The notes under the pieces: model-generated | What the model saw: only the letters and a program-made list of their open reading frames with translations | Database searches by the model: none | What the model was told of the DNA's origin: nothing | NCBI RefSeq assembly: GCF_900102675.1 | Contig: NZ_FMYX01000014.1 | Coordinates: 87,462 to 151,461 of the forward strand | Direction: 5' to 3' | Length of the DNA: 64,000 nt | Source of the DNA: Pseudomonas guariconensis | Lineage (GTDB): Bacteria; Pseudomonadota; Gammaproteobacteria; Pseudomonadales; Pseudomonadaceae | Program-made: the position numbers and the translations under genes | Shown: positions 1 to 9,986 of the stretch, piece by piece | How the letters are laid out: every line of letters begins with the position of its first letter | Position numbering within the stretch: the stretch's first letter is position 1

Positions 1-233
1 GGCAGTTCACTCAGATCTGGAACGACTTTCTCTTTGGTGTGGTGTTCGCCAGCGGCGACGCCCAGCCCATCACCGTGGCCCTGAACAACCTGGTCAACAC
101 CAGCACCGGGGTCAAGGAATACAACGTCGACATGGCGGCGGCAATGATCGCGGGGCTTCCGACCCTGCTGGTCTATGTGCTGGCCGGCAAATATTTCCTG
201 CGCGGCCTGACCGCCGGCGCGGTCAAGGGGTGA
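1..233 (+). CDS. gtsC: Carbohydrate ABC transporter permease, C-terminal fragment (GtsC-like)
   Basis: This is the 3' end of a gene that begins before the window; the reading frame is open from base 3. The visible 76 residues begin QFTQIWNDFLFG, the C-terminal part of an inner-membrane MalG/GtsC-type permease, and include a final membrane helix (AAMIAGLPTLLVYVLAG) and the usual short cytoplasmic tail ending GAVKG. Such permeases pair with a second permease and an ATPase to import glucose or mannose from the periplasm. The stop lies 3 nt before the start of the ATPase gene, so the two are operonic. The symbol rests on the neighbours (ATPase, OprB, HexR, zwf), which match the Pseudomonas gts locus. 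Confidence 0.85.
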   Translation, partial: QFTQIWNDFLFGVVFASGDAQPITVALNNLVNTSTGVKEYNVDMAAAMIAGLPTLLVYVLAGKYFLRGLTAGAVKG

Positions 234-236
234 CAC

Positions 237-1385
237 ATGGCACGGCTCGAACTTCGCAACGTCAACAAGCGCTACGGCAGCGGCCTGCCCGATACCCTCA
301 AGGCCATTGACCTGGGTATCGAGTCCGGTGAGTTCCTGATTCTGGTCGGCCCATCAGGGTGCGGAAAGTCGACCTTGATGAACTGCATCGCCGGGTTGGA
401 GGACATCAGTGGCGGCGAAATCCTCGTCGACGGCACCGACATTAGCGGCATGAGCCCCAAGGATCGGGACATCGCCATGGTGTTCCAGTCCTATGCGCTG
501 TACCCGACCATGAACGTGCGCGACAACATCGCCTTCGGGCTGAAGATTCGCAAAATGCCTCAGGCGGCGATCGACGACGAGGTGGCGCGGGTGGCCAAGC
601 TACTGCAGATCGAACACCTGCTCACGCGCAAGCCAGGCCAGCTTTCCGGCGGCCAGCAGCAGCGGGTGGCCATGGGCCGGGCCTTGGCGCGGCGGCCGAA
701 GATCTACCTGTTCGACGAGCCGTTGTCGAACCTCGACGCCAAGCTGCGGGTGGAGATGCGCACCGAAATCAAGCTGATGCACCAGCGTCTGAAAACCACC
801 ACCGTGTACGTCACCCATGACCAGATCGAGGCCATGACCCTGGGTGACAAGGTGGCGGTAATGAAGGACGGCGTCATCCAGCAGTTCGGCACCCCGCAGC
901 AGATCTATAACGACCCGGCCAACCAGTTCGTCGCCAGCTTCATCGGCTCACCGCCAATGAACTTCATCCCGGCGCGCCTGACGAAACAACAAGGGCGCCT
1001 GGTGGCGTTGCTCGACAGCGGGCAGGCCCGTTGCGAGTTGCCCGTCGGGCATCTGTCGGACGAACTCGAAGGGTGCGAAGTGGTGCTAGGCATTCGCCCC
1101 GAGCAGATCGGCGTGGGCGCGGGCGAGGGCATGCATGGCATCCGCGCCGAGGTGCAGGTGACTGAGCCCACCGGGCCGGACCTGCTGGTGTTCGTCTCCC
1201 TCAACCAGGTCAAGGTTTGCTGCCGGCTGGCGCCGGATGTCGCCTGCCGTGTGGGAGACAGCTTGCAGCTGCAGTTCGATCCTTCGCGGGTGCTGCTGTT
1301 CGATGCTGCCAGCGGGGAGCGCCTGGGGCAGGTTGCCCCTGCGCCGGTCGCTGGGGGCAATGTGGCGCGTTTCAAAGGGCGCTGA
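237..1385 (+). CDS. gtsD: Glucose/mannose ABC transporter ATP-binding protein
   Basis: The product has 382 residues and is a MalK/UgpC-type ATPase that powers sugar import from the cytoplasmic face. Visible motifs are Walker A GPSGCGKST (residues 38-46), signature LSGGQ (136-140), Walker B IYLFDEP (about 156-162) and the switch histidine in VTHDQIEA. The last 130 residues form the TOBE/regulatory domain typical of MalK-like proteins, and the length is normal for the family. It starts 3 nt after the permease gene and is followed 42 nt later by an OprB porin, giving a route from outer membrane to cytoplasm. Assignment to glucose rather than another sugar is inferred from the Entner-Doudoroff genes alongside. 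Confidence 0.9.
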   Translation: MARLELRNVNKRYGSGLPDTLKAIDLGIESGEFLILVGPSGCGKSTLMNCIAGLEDISGGEILVDGTDISGMSPKDRDIAMVFQSYALYPTMNVRDNIAFGLKIRKMPQAAIDDEVARVAKLLQIEHLLTRKPGQLSGGQQQRVAMGRALARRPKIYLFDEPLSNLDAKLRVEMRTEIKLMHQRLKTTTVYVTHDQIEAMTLGDKVAVMKDGVIQQFGTPQQIYNDPANQFVASFIGSPPMNFIPARLTKQQGRLVALLDSGQARCELPVGHLSDELEGCEVVLGIRPEQIGVGAGEGMHGIRAEVQVTEPTGPDLLVFVSLNQVKVCCRLAPDVACRVGDSLQLQFDPSRVLLFDAASGERLGQVAPAPVAGGNVARFKGR

Positions 1386-1427
1386 GTCGTCTAAACCATC
1401 AATAACAAGAAAAGTGAGGAACAAGGG

Positions 1428-2771
1428 ATGGACCATCGCAAACGCATCAGGACGCTGGGCTCGCTGGCGGTGCTGACCTTTGTCGGCAGTGGTGGGGCAC
1501 ACGCGGCCGAGGCCTTCTCGGCGGATTCGAAATGGATGACCGGGGACTGGGGCGGCACCCGAACCGAGCTATTGGAAAAAGGCTACGACTTCACCCTCGA
1601 TTATGTCGGCGAGGTGGCCGGCAACCTGCACGGCGGCTACAACGACGACAAGACTGCCCGCTACAGCGACCAGTTCGCCCTGGGCGCGCACCTGGATCTT
1701 CAGAAGATCCTTGGCTGGCACGACGCCGAATTCAAGCTGGCAATCACCGAACGAAGTGGCCGCAACCTGTCCAACGACCGCATCAGCGACCCGCGCGCTG
1801 GGCAGTTCAGCTCGGTCCAGGAAGTCTGGGGCCGTGGCCAGACCTGGCGGCTGACGCAGATGTGGATCAAGCAGAAGTACTTCGATGGCGCCCTGGATGT
1901 GAAATTCGGGCGCTTCGGTGAGGGCGAGGACTTCAACAGCTTCCCCTGCGACTTCCAGAACTTGGCCTTCTGCGGCTCCCAGGTGGGCAACTGGGTGGGC
2001 GGTATCTGGTACAACTGGCCGGTCAGCCAGTGGGCGCTGCGGGTCAAGTACAACATCAACCCGGAGTTCTTCGTGCAGGTGGGGGCCTTCGAGCAAAATC
2101 CGTCGAACCTTGAGACCGGCAACGGCTTCAAACTCAGCGGCAGCGGCACCAAGGGCGCGATCCTGCCGGTGGAGATGGTCTGGTCGCCCAAGGTCAACGG
2201 CCTGCCGGGTGAATACCGCCTGGGCTACTACTACAGCACCGCCAAGGCTGACGATGTCTATGAGGACGTCAACGGCCAGCCCCAGGGCATCACCGGCAAT
2301 GACTTCAAATCCCACTCCAGCAAGCACGGCTGGTGGGTCGTGGCCCAGCAGCAGGTGACGGCGCACCAGGGTGATGTCAACCGGGGCCTGAGCCTGTTCG
2401 CCAATTTCACCGTGCACGACAAGGCTACCAACGTCATCGACAACTACCAGCAGATAGGCATGGTCTACAAAGGCCCCTTCGATGCCCGGCCCAAGGACGA
2501 CATTGGCTTTGGCATCGCGCGGATCCATGTCAATGATGACGTCAAGAAGCGCGCCGAGCAGCTCAATGCCAGCAGTGGTATCGACGATTACGACAATCCG
2601 GGCTTCGTGCCGCTGCAGCGCACCGAATACAACGCCGAGCTCTACTATGGCTTTCACGTCACCAACTGGCTGACCGTGCGGCCGAACCTGCAGTACATCA
2701 AGAGCCCTGGGGGAGTGGATGAGGTTGACAATGCGCTGGTCGCAGGATTGAAGATTCAGTCGTCATTCTGA
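1428..2771 (+). CDS. oprB: Carbohydrate-selective outer-membrane porin OprB
   Basis: The product has 447 residues. A Sec signal peptide (MDHRKRIRTLGSLAVLTFVG, cleaved near AHA-AEAF) is followed by a region rich in alternating hydrophobic beta strands, and the protein ends in Phe (IQSSF), the usual signal for BAM-dependent insertion of outer-membrane barrels. WMTGDWGGTR near the N-terminus and the W-rich central strands are typical of OprB, which lets glucose and other sugars cross the outer membrane. A good ribosome site (GAGGAACAAGGG) precedes the ATG. The gene continues the gts operon, so uptake across both membranes is encoded together. Confidence 0.92.
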   Translation: MDHRKRIRTLGSLAVLTFVGSGGAHAAEAFSADSKWMTGDWGGTRTELLEKGYDFTLDYVGEVAGNLHGGYNDDKTARYSDQFALGAHLDLQKILGWHDAEFKLAITERSGRNLSNDRISDPRAGQFSSVQEVWGRGQTWRLTQMWIKQKYFDGALDVKFGRFGEGEDFNSFPCDFQNLAFCGSQVGNWVGGIWYNWPVSQWALRVKYNINPEFFVQVGAFEQNPSNLETGNGFKLSGSGTKGAILPVEMVWSPKVNGLPGEYRLGYYYSTAKADDVYEDVNGQPQGITGNDFKSHSSKHGWWVVAQQQVTAHQGDVNRGLSLFANFTVHDKATNVIDNYQQIGMVYKGPFDARPKDDIGFGIARIHVNDDVKKRAEQLNASSGIDDYDNPGFVPLQRTEYNAELYYGFHVTNWLTVRPNLQYIKSPGGVDEVDNALVAGLKIQSSF

Positions 2772-2782
2772 GAAAAATTGTT

Positions 2783-2792
2783 GTAAATTTAC
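2783..2792. promoter_or_regulatory. AT-rich palindrome GTAAATTTAC downstream of oprB
   Basis: A perfect 10-bp palindrome lies in an AT-rich patch 11 bp after the oprB stop and before the mutarotase gene. It looks like a small operator core, but no matching regulator can be assigned from sequence alone; a loose HexR-like site is possible. Confidence 0.3.
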
Positions 2793-2811
2793 GCCATCCA
2801 TTTCCCGGCCA

Positions 2812-2844
2812 CTTCATTTCCACTGGATCTCGGTGGAAATGAAG
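2812..2844. repeat. Perfect 12-bp inverted repeat before the mutarotase gene
   Basis: CTTCATTTCCAC at 2812-2823 is the exact reverse complement of GTGGAAATGAAG at 2833-2844, with a 9-bp spacer. As RNA it would form a strong stem, but no U-run follows on the + strand, so it is not a classical terminator. It could be an operator for the mutarotase gene or an oprB-mutarotase processing stem. It overlaps the alternative start at 2833 and so supports starting the downstream gene at 2890. Confidence 0.6.
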
Positions 2845-2889
2845 CCCGCGCCGAGACAGCGCTATCTCAAACAACAAGAGCTTGGAACC

Positions 2890-3744
2890 ATGCCCGAACA
2901 TCCGCTACATCGCTTCTTTGGCGCGCAGAGGCCCAGGCCGACGTTCGAGTGGGAGCGTTACCAGCAGCGCGATGTGTTGATTATCGATCACCCCCGTTGC
3001 CAGGCCGTATTCAGTCGCCAGGGCGCGCAGCTGGTGCATTTTCAGCCTGCCGGCGAACGTCCGTGGCTATGGTGTGCCGAGCAGTGGCCGCTGGCCGGGG
3101 CGATCCGAGGTGGCGTGCCGGTTTGCTGGCCTTGGTATGGACGTCATCCCAGCGAAGATTTGTGGCCGTCCCATGGTTGGGCGCGCCTGCTCGACTGGAA
3201 GCTGGTCGAGAGCCAGGAGGACGAGGAGGGCGTGACCCTTACCTGGCGCCTGCAGCTGTGCGACTGGCAAGTGGACCTGCACGCGCGCTTGGGCAGCGGC
3301 ATGGAACTGAGCCTGACCACCGAGCACCAGGACAGCGAACCTTGCCAGTTGAGTCATGCGCTGCTGGCTTATTGGCGTATCAGCGACGTGTCTGAGATAG
3401 CGCTGTCTGGGCTTGAGGACATCGAAGGCTATGACCGCCTCAACCGCCAGGCGTGCCGCGAGGACGGTGCGCTCAAGGTCAAGGGCGGTTGCCAGAAGGT
3501 TTATCCGGGTACGCCCCGGGTGCAGCTGCAGGACCCTGTGTGGGAGCGTGAACTGTGCATCGACAGCGGGGATTCCGACGACACAGTGGTCTGGCACCCG
3601 GGCAAGCGCCCGCTGGTGGGTGTCAGCGGCCGCGAGTGTCAGCGGTTTGTCTGCGTCGAGATCGCCAGCGGCAGCGGCGAGGGCTTGAGCCTGGCGCCGG
3701 GGCAGCAGGCTCACCTGAGCCTGCAGGCACACCGGCTCAGTTGA
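2890..3744 (+). CDS. D-hexose-6-phosphate mutarotase (YeaD-like aldose 1-epimerase family)
   Basis: The product has about 284 residues from MPEHPLHRFF and belongs to the galactose-mutarotase fold family of YeaD proteins, which interconvert alpha and beta anomers of glucose 6-phosphate in the cytoplasm. Family features include AIRGGVPVCWPWYGRHP near residue 80 (the phosphate-binding region), SHGWARLLDW with a conserved His, and TDDTVVWHPG-type sequence near the end (here SDDTVVWHPG). An upstream in-frame GTG at 2833 exists but falls in an inverted-repeat arm, so ATG 2890 is preferred. Its 3' end overlaps convergent hexR by 8 bp. Placement beside zwf suits supply of the beta anomer to glucose-6-phosphate dehydrogenase. 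Confidence 0.82.
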   Translation: MPEHPLHRFFGAQRPRPTFEWERYQQRDVLIIDHPRCQAVFSRQGAQLVHFQPAGERPWLWCAEQWPLAGAIRGGVPVCWPWYGRHPSEDLWPSHGWARLLDWKLVESQEDEEGVTLTWRLQLCDWQVDLHARLGSGMELSLTTEHQDSEPCQLSHALLAYWRISDVSEIALSGLEDIEGYDRLNRQACREDGALKVKGGCQKVYPGTPRVQLQDPVWERELCIDSGDSDDTVVWHPGKRPLVGVSGRECQRFVCVEIASGSGEGLSLAPGQQAHLSLQAHRLS

Positions 3745-4609
3745 GCTCGTCGTCCTCGATCGGGTAACGGCTGGCGTTGAGGCTTTCCTTGATCTTGCGC
3801 AGGTGCGGTTGGAAGTCCACGCCGCGGCGCAGGGTCATGCCGGTGGCCAGCACATCGAGCACGGTGAGTTGGATGATCCGCGAGGTCATTGGCATGTAGA
3901 TGTCGGTGTCCTCCGGCAATGGGATGTGCAGGCTCAGGCTGCAGGCCTTGGCCAGGGGCGAGCCGGCGGCGGTCAGGCCAAGGACGGAGGCGCCGTTTTC
4001 ACGCGCCACGCGGGCCACCTCCACCAGTTCGCGGGTGCGACCGGTGTAGGAGATGATCACGAACAAATCGCCGGTATGCGCGACCGAGGCCAGCATGCGT
4101 TGCATGAGCACGTCGGCATGGGCCGACACCGCCAGGTTGAAGCGGAAGAACTTGTGCTGGGCGTCGAGGGCCACGGGGGCCGAGGCGCCCAGGCCGAAGA
4201 AGTGGATTTGCCGAGCCTGGATCATCATGTCCACGGCGCGGCTGACCTGTTGCGGGTCTAGCGCCTGGCAGGCGCTGTCGAGCGATGCGATGGCGCTGCC
4301 GAAGATCTTCTGGGTGTAGGCGGCCGGGTCATCGTCGGCCTCCACCGCGCGGCTGACGTAAGCGGCGCCGCTGGCCAGGCTCTGGGCCAGCTGAAGCTTG
4401 AGTTCGGGGTAGCCACTGACACCGAAGGAGCGGCAGAAACGGTTGACCGTCGGTTCGCTGACCTTGGCGGCCTGGGCAAGCGCGGCGATGCTGAAGCGGG
4501 TGGCTTGTTGCGGGTTGAGCAGGATGACTTCGGCGACTTTGCGTTCGGCCTTGTTCAGCTCGTCGAGGCGTCCCTGGATCTGCTCCAGGAGGTTTCTCAC
4601 GCGGTCCAT
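3737..4609 (-). CDS. hexR: HexR, RpiR-family transcriptional repressor of glucose catabolism
   Basis: The product has 290 residues from MDRVRNLLEQIQ. The N-terminal RpiR helix-turn-helix domain (residues 1-77, with SIAALAQAAKVSEPTVNRFC as the recognition region) is followed by a SIS sugar-phosphate-binding domain (about 120-260; HFFGLGASAPVALDAQ and SYTGRTRELVEVA). In Pseudomonas, HexR represses zwf, edd and gap genes and is released by KDPG; that is family knowledge. An upstream extension of 31 codons is possible but lacks family-like sequence, so the ATG at 4609 is chosen. It is divergent from zwf, with a palindromic operator between them. Confidence 0.93.
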   Translation of the reverse strand: MDRVRNLLEQIQGRLDELNKAERKVAEVILLNPQQATRFSIAALAQAAKVSEPTVNRFCRSFGVSGYPELKLQLAQSLASGAAYVSRAVEADDDPAAYTQKIFGSAIASLDSACQALDPQQVSRAVDMMIQARQIHFFGLGASAPVALDAQHKFFRFNLAVSAHADVLMQRMLASVAHTGDLFVIISYTGRTRELVEVARVARENGASVLGLTAAGSPLAKACSLSLHIPLPEDTDIYMPMTSRIIQLTVLDVLATGMTLRRGVDFQPHLRKIKESLNASRYPIEDDELN

Positions 4610-4720
4610 GGTGTGTCCTTGGGTCGGGAAGACAGCCGGCTGATGGAACAGCGGGCTTTTTGCACGGTGTCTATCGTACTGTCGGCGAGGTTGCCGCACC
4701 ACTTGTCTGTCACAGTTGTA

Positions 4721-4751
4721 GGGTAATGTTGTGGTTTTTACTACATTACCC
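4721..4751. promoter_or_regulatory. Probable HexR operator between hexR and zwf
   Basis: GGGTAATGT at 4721-4729 and ACATTACCC at 4743-4751 are perfect 9-bp inverted arms. The centre reads TTGT-N7-ACTA (4729-4743), one base from the known HexR consensus TTGT-N7/8-ACAA. The site lies 60 bp upstream of the zwf start and 112 bp from the hexR start, consistent with control of both. HexR binding itself is inferred. Confidence 0.7.
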
Positions 4752-4810
4752 CTTGAAAACCGCGGTTGAAAACGATATTCCTAGGCCAACTTTAGGAAAG
4801 AACCAACATC

Positions 4811-6266
<1,456 letters not shown>

Positions 6267-6280
<14 letters not shown>

Positions 6281-6980
6281 ACTGCAACTGCCGGCGAGCG
6301 TAACGATGCATTCGCTGGCTGATGGCAAGGCCTTGGCGGCGACATTGGCCCATGATGTGGCCGAGCGCCTGCGCCAGGCCATTGTCGATAAGGGGCAGGC
6401 GTGCCTGGTCCTGTCGGGTGGCCGCAGCCCGGTACCCTTCCTGGAGAAGCTCGCAGGCGAAGCGCTGGACTGGTCGAAGGTCACGGTCAGCCTGGCCGAC
6501 GAGCGCTGGGTACCGGTCGAGCATGCCGACAGCAATGCCGGATTGCTGGTACGTCACCTGTTCAAGGGCCCGGCCGCCAAGGCTCGCTTCGTGGGCTTGT
6601 ATCACTGTGCCGAGAGTCTCGATGCCGCCGCTGTTCTGGCCGACCAGGCCCTGGCTGCGTTGCCCCCAATCGATGTGCTGGTGCTGGGCATGGGCGATGA
6701 CGGTCACACGGCCTCGTTGTTCCCGGCCAGCCCCAACCTGCCTGAAAGCCTGGACCTGCGAAGCACGCACCGCTGCCTGCCGATGCTGGCACCGAGTGTG
6801 CCACGCCAGCGCCTGAGCATGACCCGAGCCCTGTTGGCCAGCGCCGGTTTCACCGCGCTGTCTGTGCAAGGCCTGGGCAAACTCGCTACCCTGCGCGCCG
6901 CATTAGTGGCCGCTGACCCAACCGAAATGCCGATTCGCGCCTTTCTTCACGACCCCCTGGACATCTACTGGTGCCCATGA
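6267..6980 (+). CDS. pgl: 6-phosphogluconolactonase
   Basis: The product has 237 residues and hydrolyses 6-phosphogluconolactone to 6-phosphogluconate in the cytoplasm. The fold is of the SOL/DevB type: CLVLSGGRSP (phosphate binding, near residue 48), SLADERWVP, and GMGDDGHTASLFP with the catalytic His near residue 150. A GGGAGG ribosome site lies 6 nt before the ATG at 6267, inside the zwf 3' end; the frame opens earlier, at 6249, but that start has no better site. The tight overlap with zwf suggests coupled translation of consecutive pathway enzymes. Confidence 0.95.
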
Positions 6981-6997
6981 GCCAAGGATCCACTCTC

Positions 6998-7672
6998 ATG
7001 ACCACGCTCGAACGCCAACAGCCTCTGCTCTCGATGGCCGAGAAAGCCGCCCGGATCGACGCGATCTGCGGCAAGGCGCGCATTCTGCCGGTGATCACCA
7101 TCGCCCGTGAGCAAGACATCCTGCCCCTGGCCGACGCCCTGGCCGCCGGCGGCATCCGTACCCTGGAGGTGACCCTGCGTTCCGAGCATGGCCTCAAGGC
7201 CATTCGAGTGCTGCGCGAACAGCGTCCGGAGCTGTGCATCGGTGCCGGCACCGTGCTCGATCGGACCATGTTCACTGCCGTGGAAGCGGCTGGCGCACAA
7301 TTCGTGGTGACCCCTGGAGTGACCCAGGATCTCCTCCAGGCGGGCGTCGAAAGCGATATCCCGCTGTTGCCTGGCATCAGTACGCCGTCTGAAATCATGA
7401 TGGGCTATGCCCTGGGCTACCGTCGCTTCAAGCTGTTCCCCGCCGAAATCAGCGGCGGCGTGGCGGCGATCAAGGCCTTCGCCGGCCCGTTCGGCGACAT
7501 CCGCTTCTGCCCCACCGGTGGCGTCAACCCGGCCAACGTGCGCAACTACATGGCCCAGCCCAACGTGATGTGCGTGGGCGGGACCTGGATGCTCGACAGC
7601 AGCTGGATCAAGAACGGCGACTGGGCACGGATCGAGGCCTGCAGCGCCGAGGCGATGGCACTGCTGGACTGA
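6998..7672 (+). CDS. eda: 2-dehydro-3-deoxy-6-phosphogluconate (KDPG) aldolase
   Basis: The product has 224 residues from MTTLERQQPLLS and splits KDPG into pyruvate and glyceraldehyde 3-phosphate, ending the Entner-Doudoroff pathway. It is a class I aldolase TIM barrel: Glu in TLEVTLRSEHG, phosphate-binding GAGTVLD, the Schiff-base Lys145 in FKLFPAE, and the C-terminal PTGGVN. Earlier in-frame starts (6971 GTG, 6977 ATG) overlap the end of pgl. AAGGA 10 nt before 6998 and resemblance to P. putida Eda favour 6998. It is followed by a strong terminator. Confidence 0.95.
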   Translation: MTTLERQQPLLSMAEKAARIDAICGKARILPVITIAREQDILPLADALAAGGIRTLEVTLRSEHGLKAIRVLREQRPELCIGAGTVLDRTMFTAVEAAGAQFVVTPGVTQDLLQAGVESDIPLLPGISTPSEIMMGYALGYRRFKLFPAEISGGVAAIKAFAGPFGDIRFCPTGGVNPANVRNYMAQPNVMCVGGTWMLDSSWIKNGDWARIEACSAEAMALLD

Positions 7673-7703
7673 ACCTGATTCTGTTGTGTGCTACAACGCT
7701 TGC

Positions 7704-7731
7704 GGGGCGCCGAATTGGCGCCCCTTTTTTT
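7704..7731 (+). terminator. Rho-independent terminator of zwf-pgl-eda
   Basis: An 8-bp GC stem (GGGGCGCC, loop GAATT, GGCGCCCC at 7704-7724) is followed directly by seven T residues. It ends the Entner-Doudoroff operon 31 nt after the eda stop. Confidence 0.93.
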
Positions 7732-7815
7732 GCCTGCCATGAAGACGATGTGTGAGCGCTGCCCGGGGAGCGGTCCTCAATAGAGGCGCCGCAGGCGTGC
7801 CTGCGGTCGGTCCGG

Positions 7816-8844
7816 TCAGAAGCGGGCGGTGATGTACTGTGGGTCTTCGGATGGGTTGTCGTATCTGCCACCGGGAATAATGCGAGCGTCGAAACCTCGG
7901 TCAAGGCTGTAGGCGTCCTTCTTGCCGAAGATCGGCTTGTCGATGTGGCCAGTGGCTCTCTTGCTTTTGCGCGACCTGAGGTATTGCGCACGGCTGACCT
8001 GGACGCCCACGGTGTCGGTGAAGGTGGTTAAGCCGTTGCTGCCTAACACCGGCATTGTCACCACCCGCCCCTGAGGGTCGTGCCCTTGGAAGACCAGGAA
8101 CCATGCCTTGCCGTCTTTACTGCCTCGCTGGCACGTGTCGCCCATCAGGCAGCGTTCGTAACCGGACACCTCGCCCGTGCCGTCGGGAATCACCAGTTGC
8201 AGTTTCGACTCGACGAAGTCTGTGAACAACTGCAATTCGCGAAGCGCTTGGCTGGATGCGGCCGGTTGATGGTTGGCTACCAGCGGGCCGGTTGACAGGG
8301 CGTACGGCATCAGCCTGGCGCGCATGTCGCTCGACAGCGGCATGGCGTCGATACGGGCCATCAGCTGCGTGTATTGCTCCAGGCGTGCCTGGTAGGCGGC
8401 CTGTTCTGCTTTTGACGACCACTGTGGTGCGGGCACGGCCAGGCCGTTGCCGGCGCTGGCAACGCTGGATTTGCTCGGTTGGGAGGGTGCCGGAGATTGG
8501 TGCTGCTTGGTCGCCAGCAGCGTGCCGCCGAGCAGGGCGACGCCTACCAGCAACCACGCTGTCAGCGCGCGGCGCAGGAGAAGTCCGGCCAGCAATCGGC
8601 GCGGCCAGCTCAGCGCGGGCGCCTCGAACACCAGGCGGCGGGCGAAGAACTCGCGCACGCCTTGTTCGATCAGCGCGTCATCGCAGGCGATGCCCTGGCG
8701 TTGATAGTAGCCACGGATGCGTTCGGCGACTTCCTCGCGGCGCCGCGGCAGGTCCAGATGTTCCTGCATCTGGCGTTGCTGAAGGCGTAGCTCGTCGACC
8801 AGGGCCATGGCCCCCATCTGTTCGCTGAATGTGCCGTTGCTCAT
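7816..8844 (-). CDS. Membrane-anchored protein of unknown function (possibly DUF6384 type)
   Basis: The product has 342 residues. Residues 1-90 are charged and probably cytoplasmic (DLPRRREEVAERIRGYY, then a predicted helix ending FFARRLVFEAP). One membrane helix lies at about 93-111 (ALTAWLLVGVALLGG), after an RR-rich flank. The remaining 230 residues are probably periplasmic, with a Q/P/S-rich linker and two cysteines near 250 (YERCLMGDTC) that could form a disulfide. The ATG overlaps the upstream stop as ATGA, so it is the third gene of a coupled operon. I recall similar proteins filed as DUF6384, but not firmly. No catalytic motif is visible. Confidence 0.75.
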   Translation of the reverse strand: MSNGTFSEQMGAMALVDELRLQQRQMQEHLDLPRRREEVAERIRGYYQRQGIACDDALIEQGVREFFARRLVFEAPALSWPRRLLAGLLLRRALTAWLLVGVALLGGTLLATKQHQSPAPSQPSKSSVASAGNGLAVPAPQWSSKAEQAAYQARLEQYTQLMARIDAMPLSSDMRARLMPYALSTGPLVANHQPAASSQALRELQLFTDFVESKLQLVIPDGTGEVSGYERCLMGDTCQRGSKDGKAWFLVFQGHDPQGRVVTMPVLGSNGLTTFTDTVGVQVSRAQYLRSRKSKRATGHIDKPIFGKKDAYSLDRGFDARIIPGGRYDNPSEDPQYITARF

Positions 8845-9986
8845 TGCGCGGCTTTGGTCAGCAGGGCGGAGAAGGCGCGCTTGGCGTCTTCCACGGCGGT
8901 GGCGATTTCCTGTGCAGCTTTGGTGGACTCTGCACGGTAGGTGTCGGTCAGGCCTTTCATGTCATTCTGGAAGTCCAGGGTGGCCTGGGCCAGGGCGCGT
9001 ACCGAATCGACGCGGACGGTCGAGCCATAGCTGGCCTTGAGTGCGGCGTCCAGCTGTTGGTTACCCAGTTGGCCAAGGGCTTCGAGCCCCTTGCTGATGC
9101 CATCGGTGGTGGCATTGAGCGTGTGGGTGGCCTCGTTCATGCCCTGGTTGGCGGTGAACGAAACGGCCAGGCTGGTCAGCACCACTTCGTTGGTGGAGAA
9201 GAACGAAACCATACGTTGGTACTGGCGTTCCTTGACCACGTGGACCTGGCTGATGCGGGCGAAGACCATTTCGGCGGTGTTGTAGCCAACCCTCAGGTCA
9301 TCGGCAATGTCCTTGATGATCTGGTAGCTCTTGTCTTCGTTTTGCAGCGCACGCACGGCTTCGTCGCGAGCCAGTTCCAGCGCCGCGCGCCGGGCGGGGT
9401 CCTGCTGCTCGGCTGCGGTCACCTGGGCGCTGGCCGCATCCAGGGCCTGGGTGCGCGCCTTGAGCGCCTGGGCGGCGATGGCCAGCACCTGCTGGGCCTC
9501 GACCTCGGCGGTCTTCATCGCCAGGCGGAAATCCATGTAGGTTTCCAGGATGAGGTTTTCCCGTGCGATCTGGTCGCTGGCGGCCTTGCTCACCTCCAGG
9601 TAGTGCTTGCGAATGTCGCCAAAACGGCTGGGAATCGAGCCGCGGGCCATGTTCATCCAACCCAGTTTCAGGCGTTCGAGGGTGTCCAGGCGACCATCGT
9701 CCATCCACGAGGCCATGTTCGCGGCATCTTCGCGGATCGAGGTGAAGCTTTCGGTGATGTCCAGGTAGCGGTTGGCGATGTCCATCCCCTCGATCTGCTC
9801 GCGCACGATCTGGTTGAACAGGGTGGCTTGCTGCAATACAGCGGCGATGGCCGTGACGCGGTCGTTGTCGTAATGCGCGACTTTATCCAGCAGCACTAAC
9901 ACCGGGGCGGGCTGAGCGGCGGGCTGGCCGAAGCTGATACCGAGTTGTTGCAGGCCATTGAGGGCTCGTTCCAGATATTGGCTCAT
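8841..9986 (-). CDS. Helical protein of unknown function, middle gene of three-gene operon
   Basis: The product has 381 residues from MSQYLERALNGLQ. It is almost entirely predicted helix, rich in Ala, Gln, Leu and charged residues, with heptad-like runs at about 170-240 (AAQALKARTQALDAASAQ). No signal peptide, membrane segment or nucleotide-binding motif is visible, so a cytoplasmic, self-assembling or membrane-adhering protein is likely. The general character recalls PspA or TelA (toxic-anion resistance) families, but I see no diagnostic motif. The frame is open further upstream, but ATG 9986 overlaps the previous stop as ATGA, a typical coupled junction. Confidence 0.78.
   Translation of the reverse strand: MSQYLERALNGLQQLGISFGQPAAQPAPVLVLLDKVAHYDNDRVTAIAAVLQQATLFNQIVREQIEGMDIANRYLDITESFTSIREDAANMASWMDDGRLDTLERLKLGWMNMARGSIPSRFGDIRKHYLEVSKAASDQIARENLILETYMDFRLAMKTAEVEAQQVLAIAAQALKARTQALDAASAQVTAAEQQDPARRAALELARDEAVRALQNEDKSYQIIKDIADDLRVGYNTAEMVFARISQVHVVKERQYQRMVSFFSTNEVVLTSLAVSFTANQGMNEATHTLNATTDGISKGLEALGQLGNQQLDAALKASYGSTVRVDSVRALAQATLDFQNDMKGLTDTYRAESTKAAQEIATAVEDAKRAFSALLTKAAQ

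Noticed and set aside
2833..2889. Upstream start for the mutarotase gene
   Set aside because: Lies in an arm of a perfect inverted repeat, and MPEHPLHRFF at 2890 fits better.
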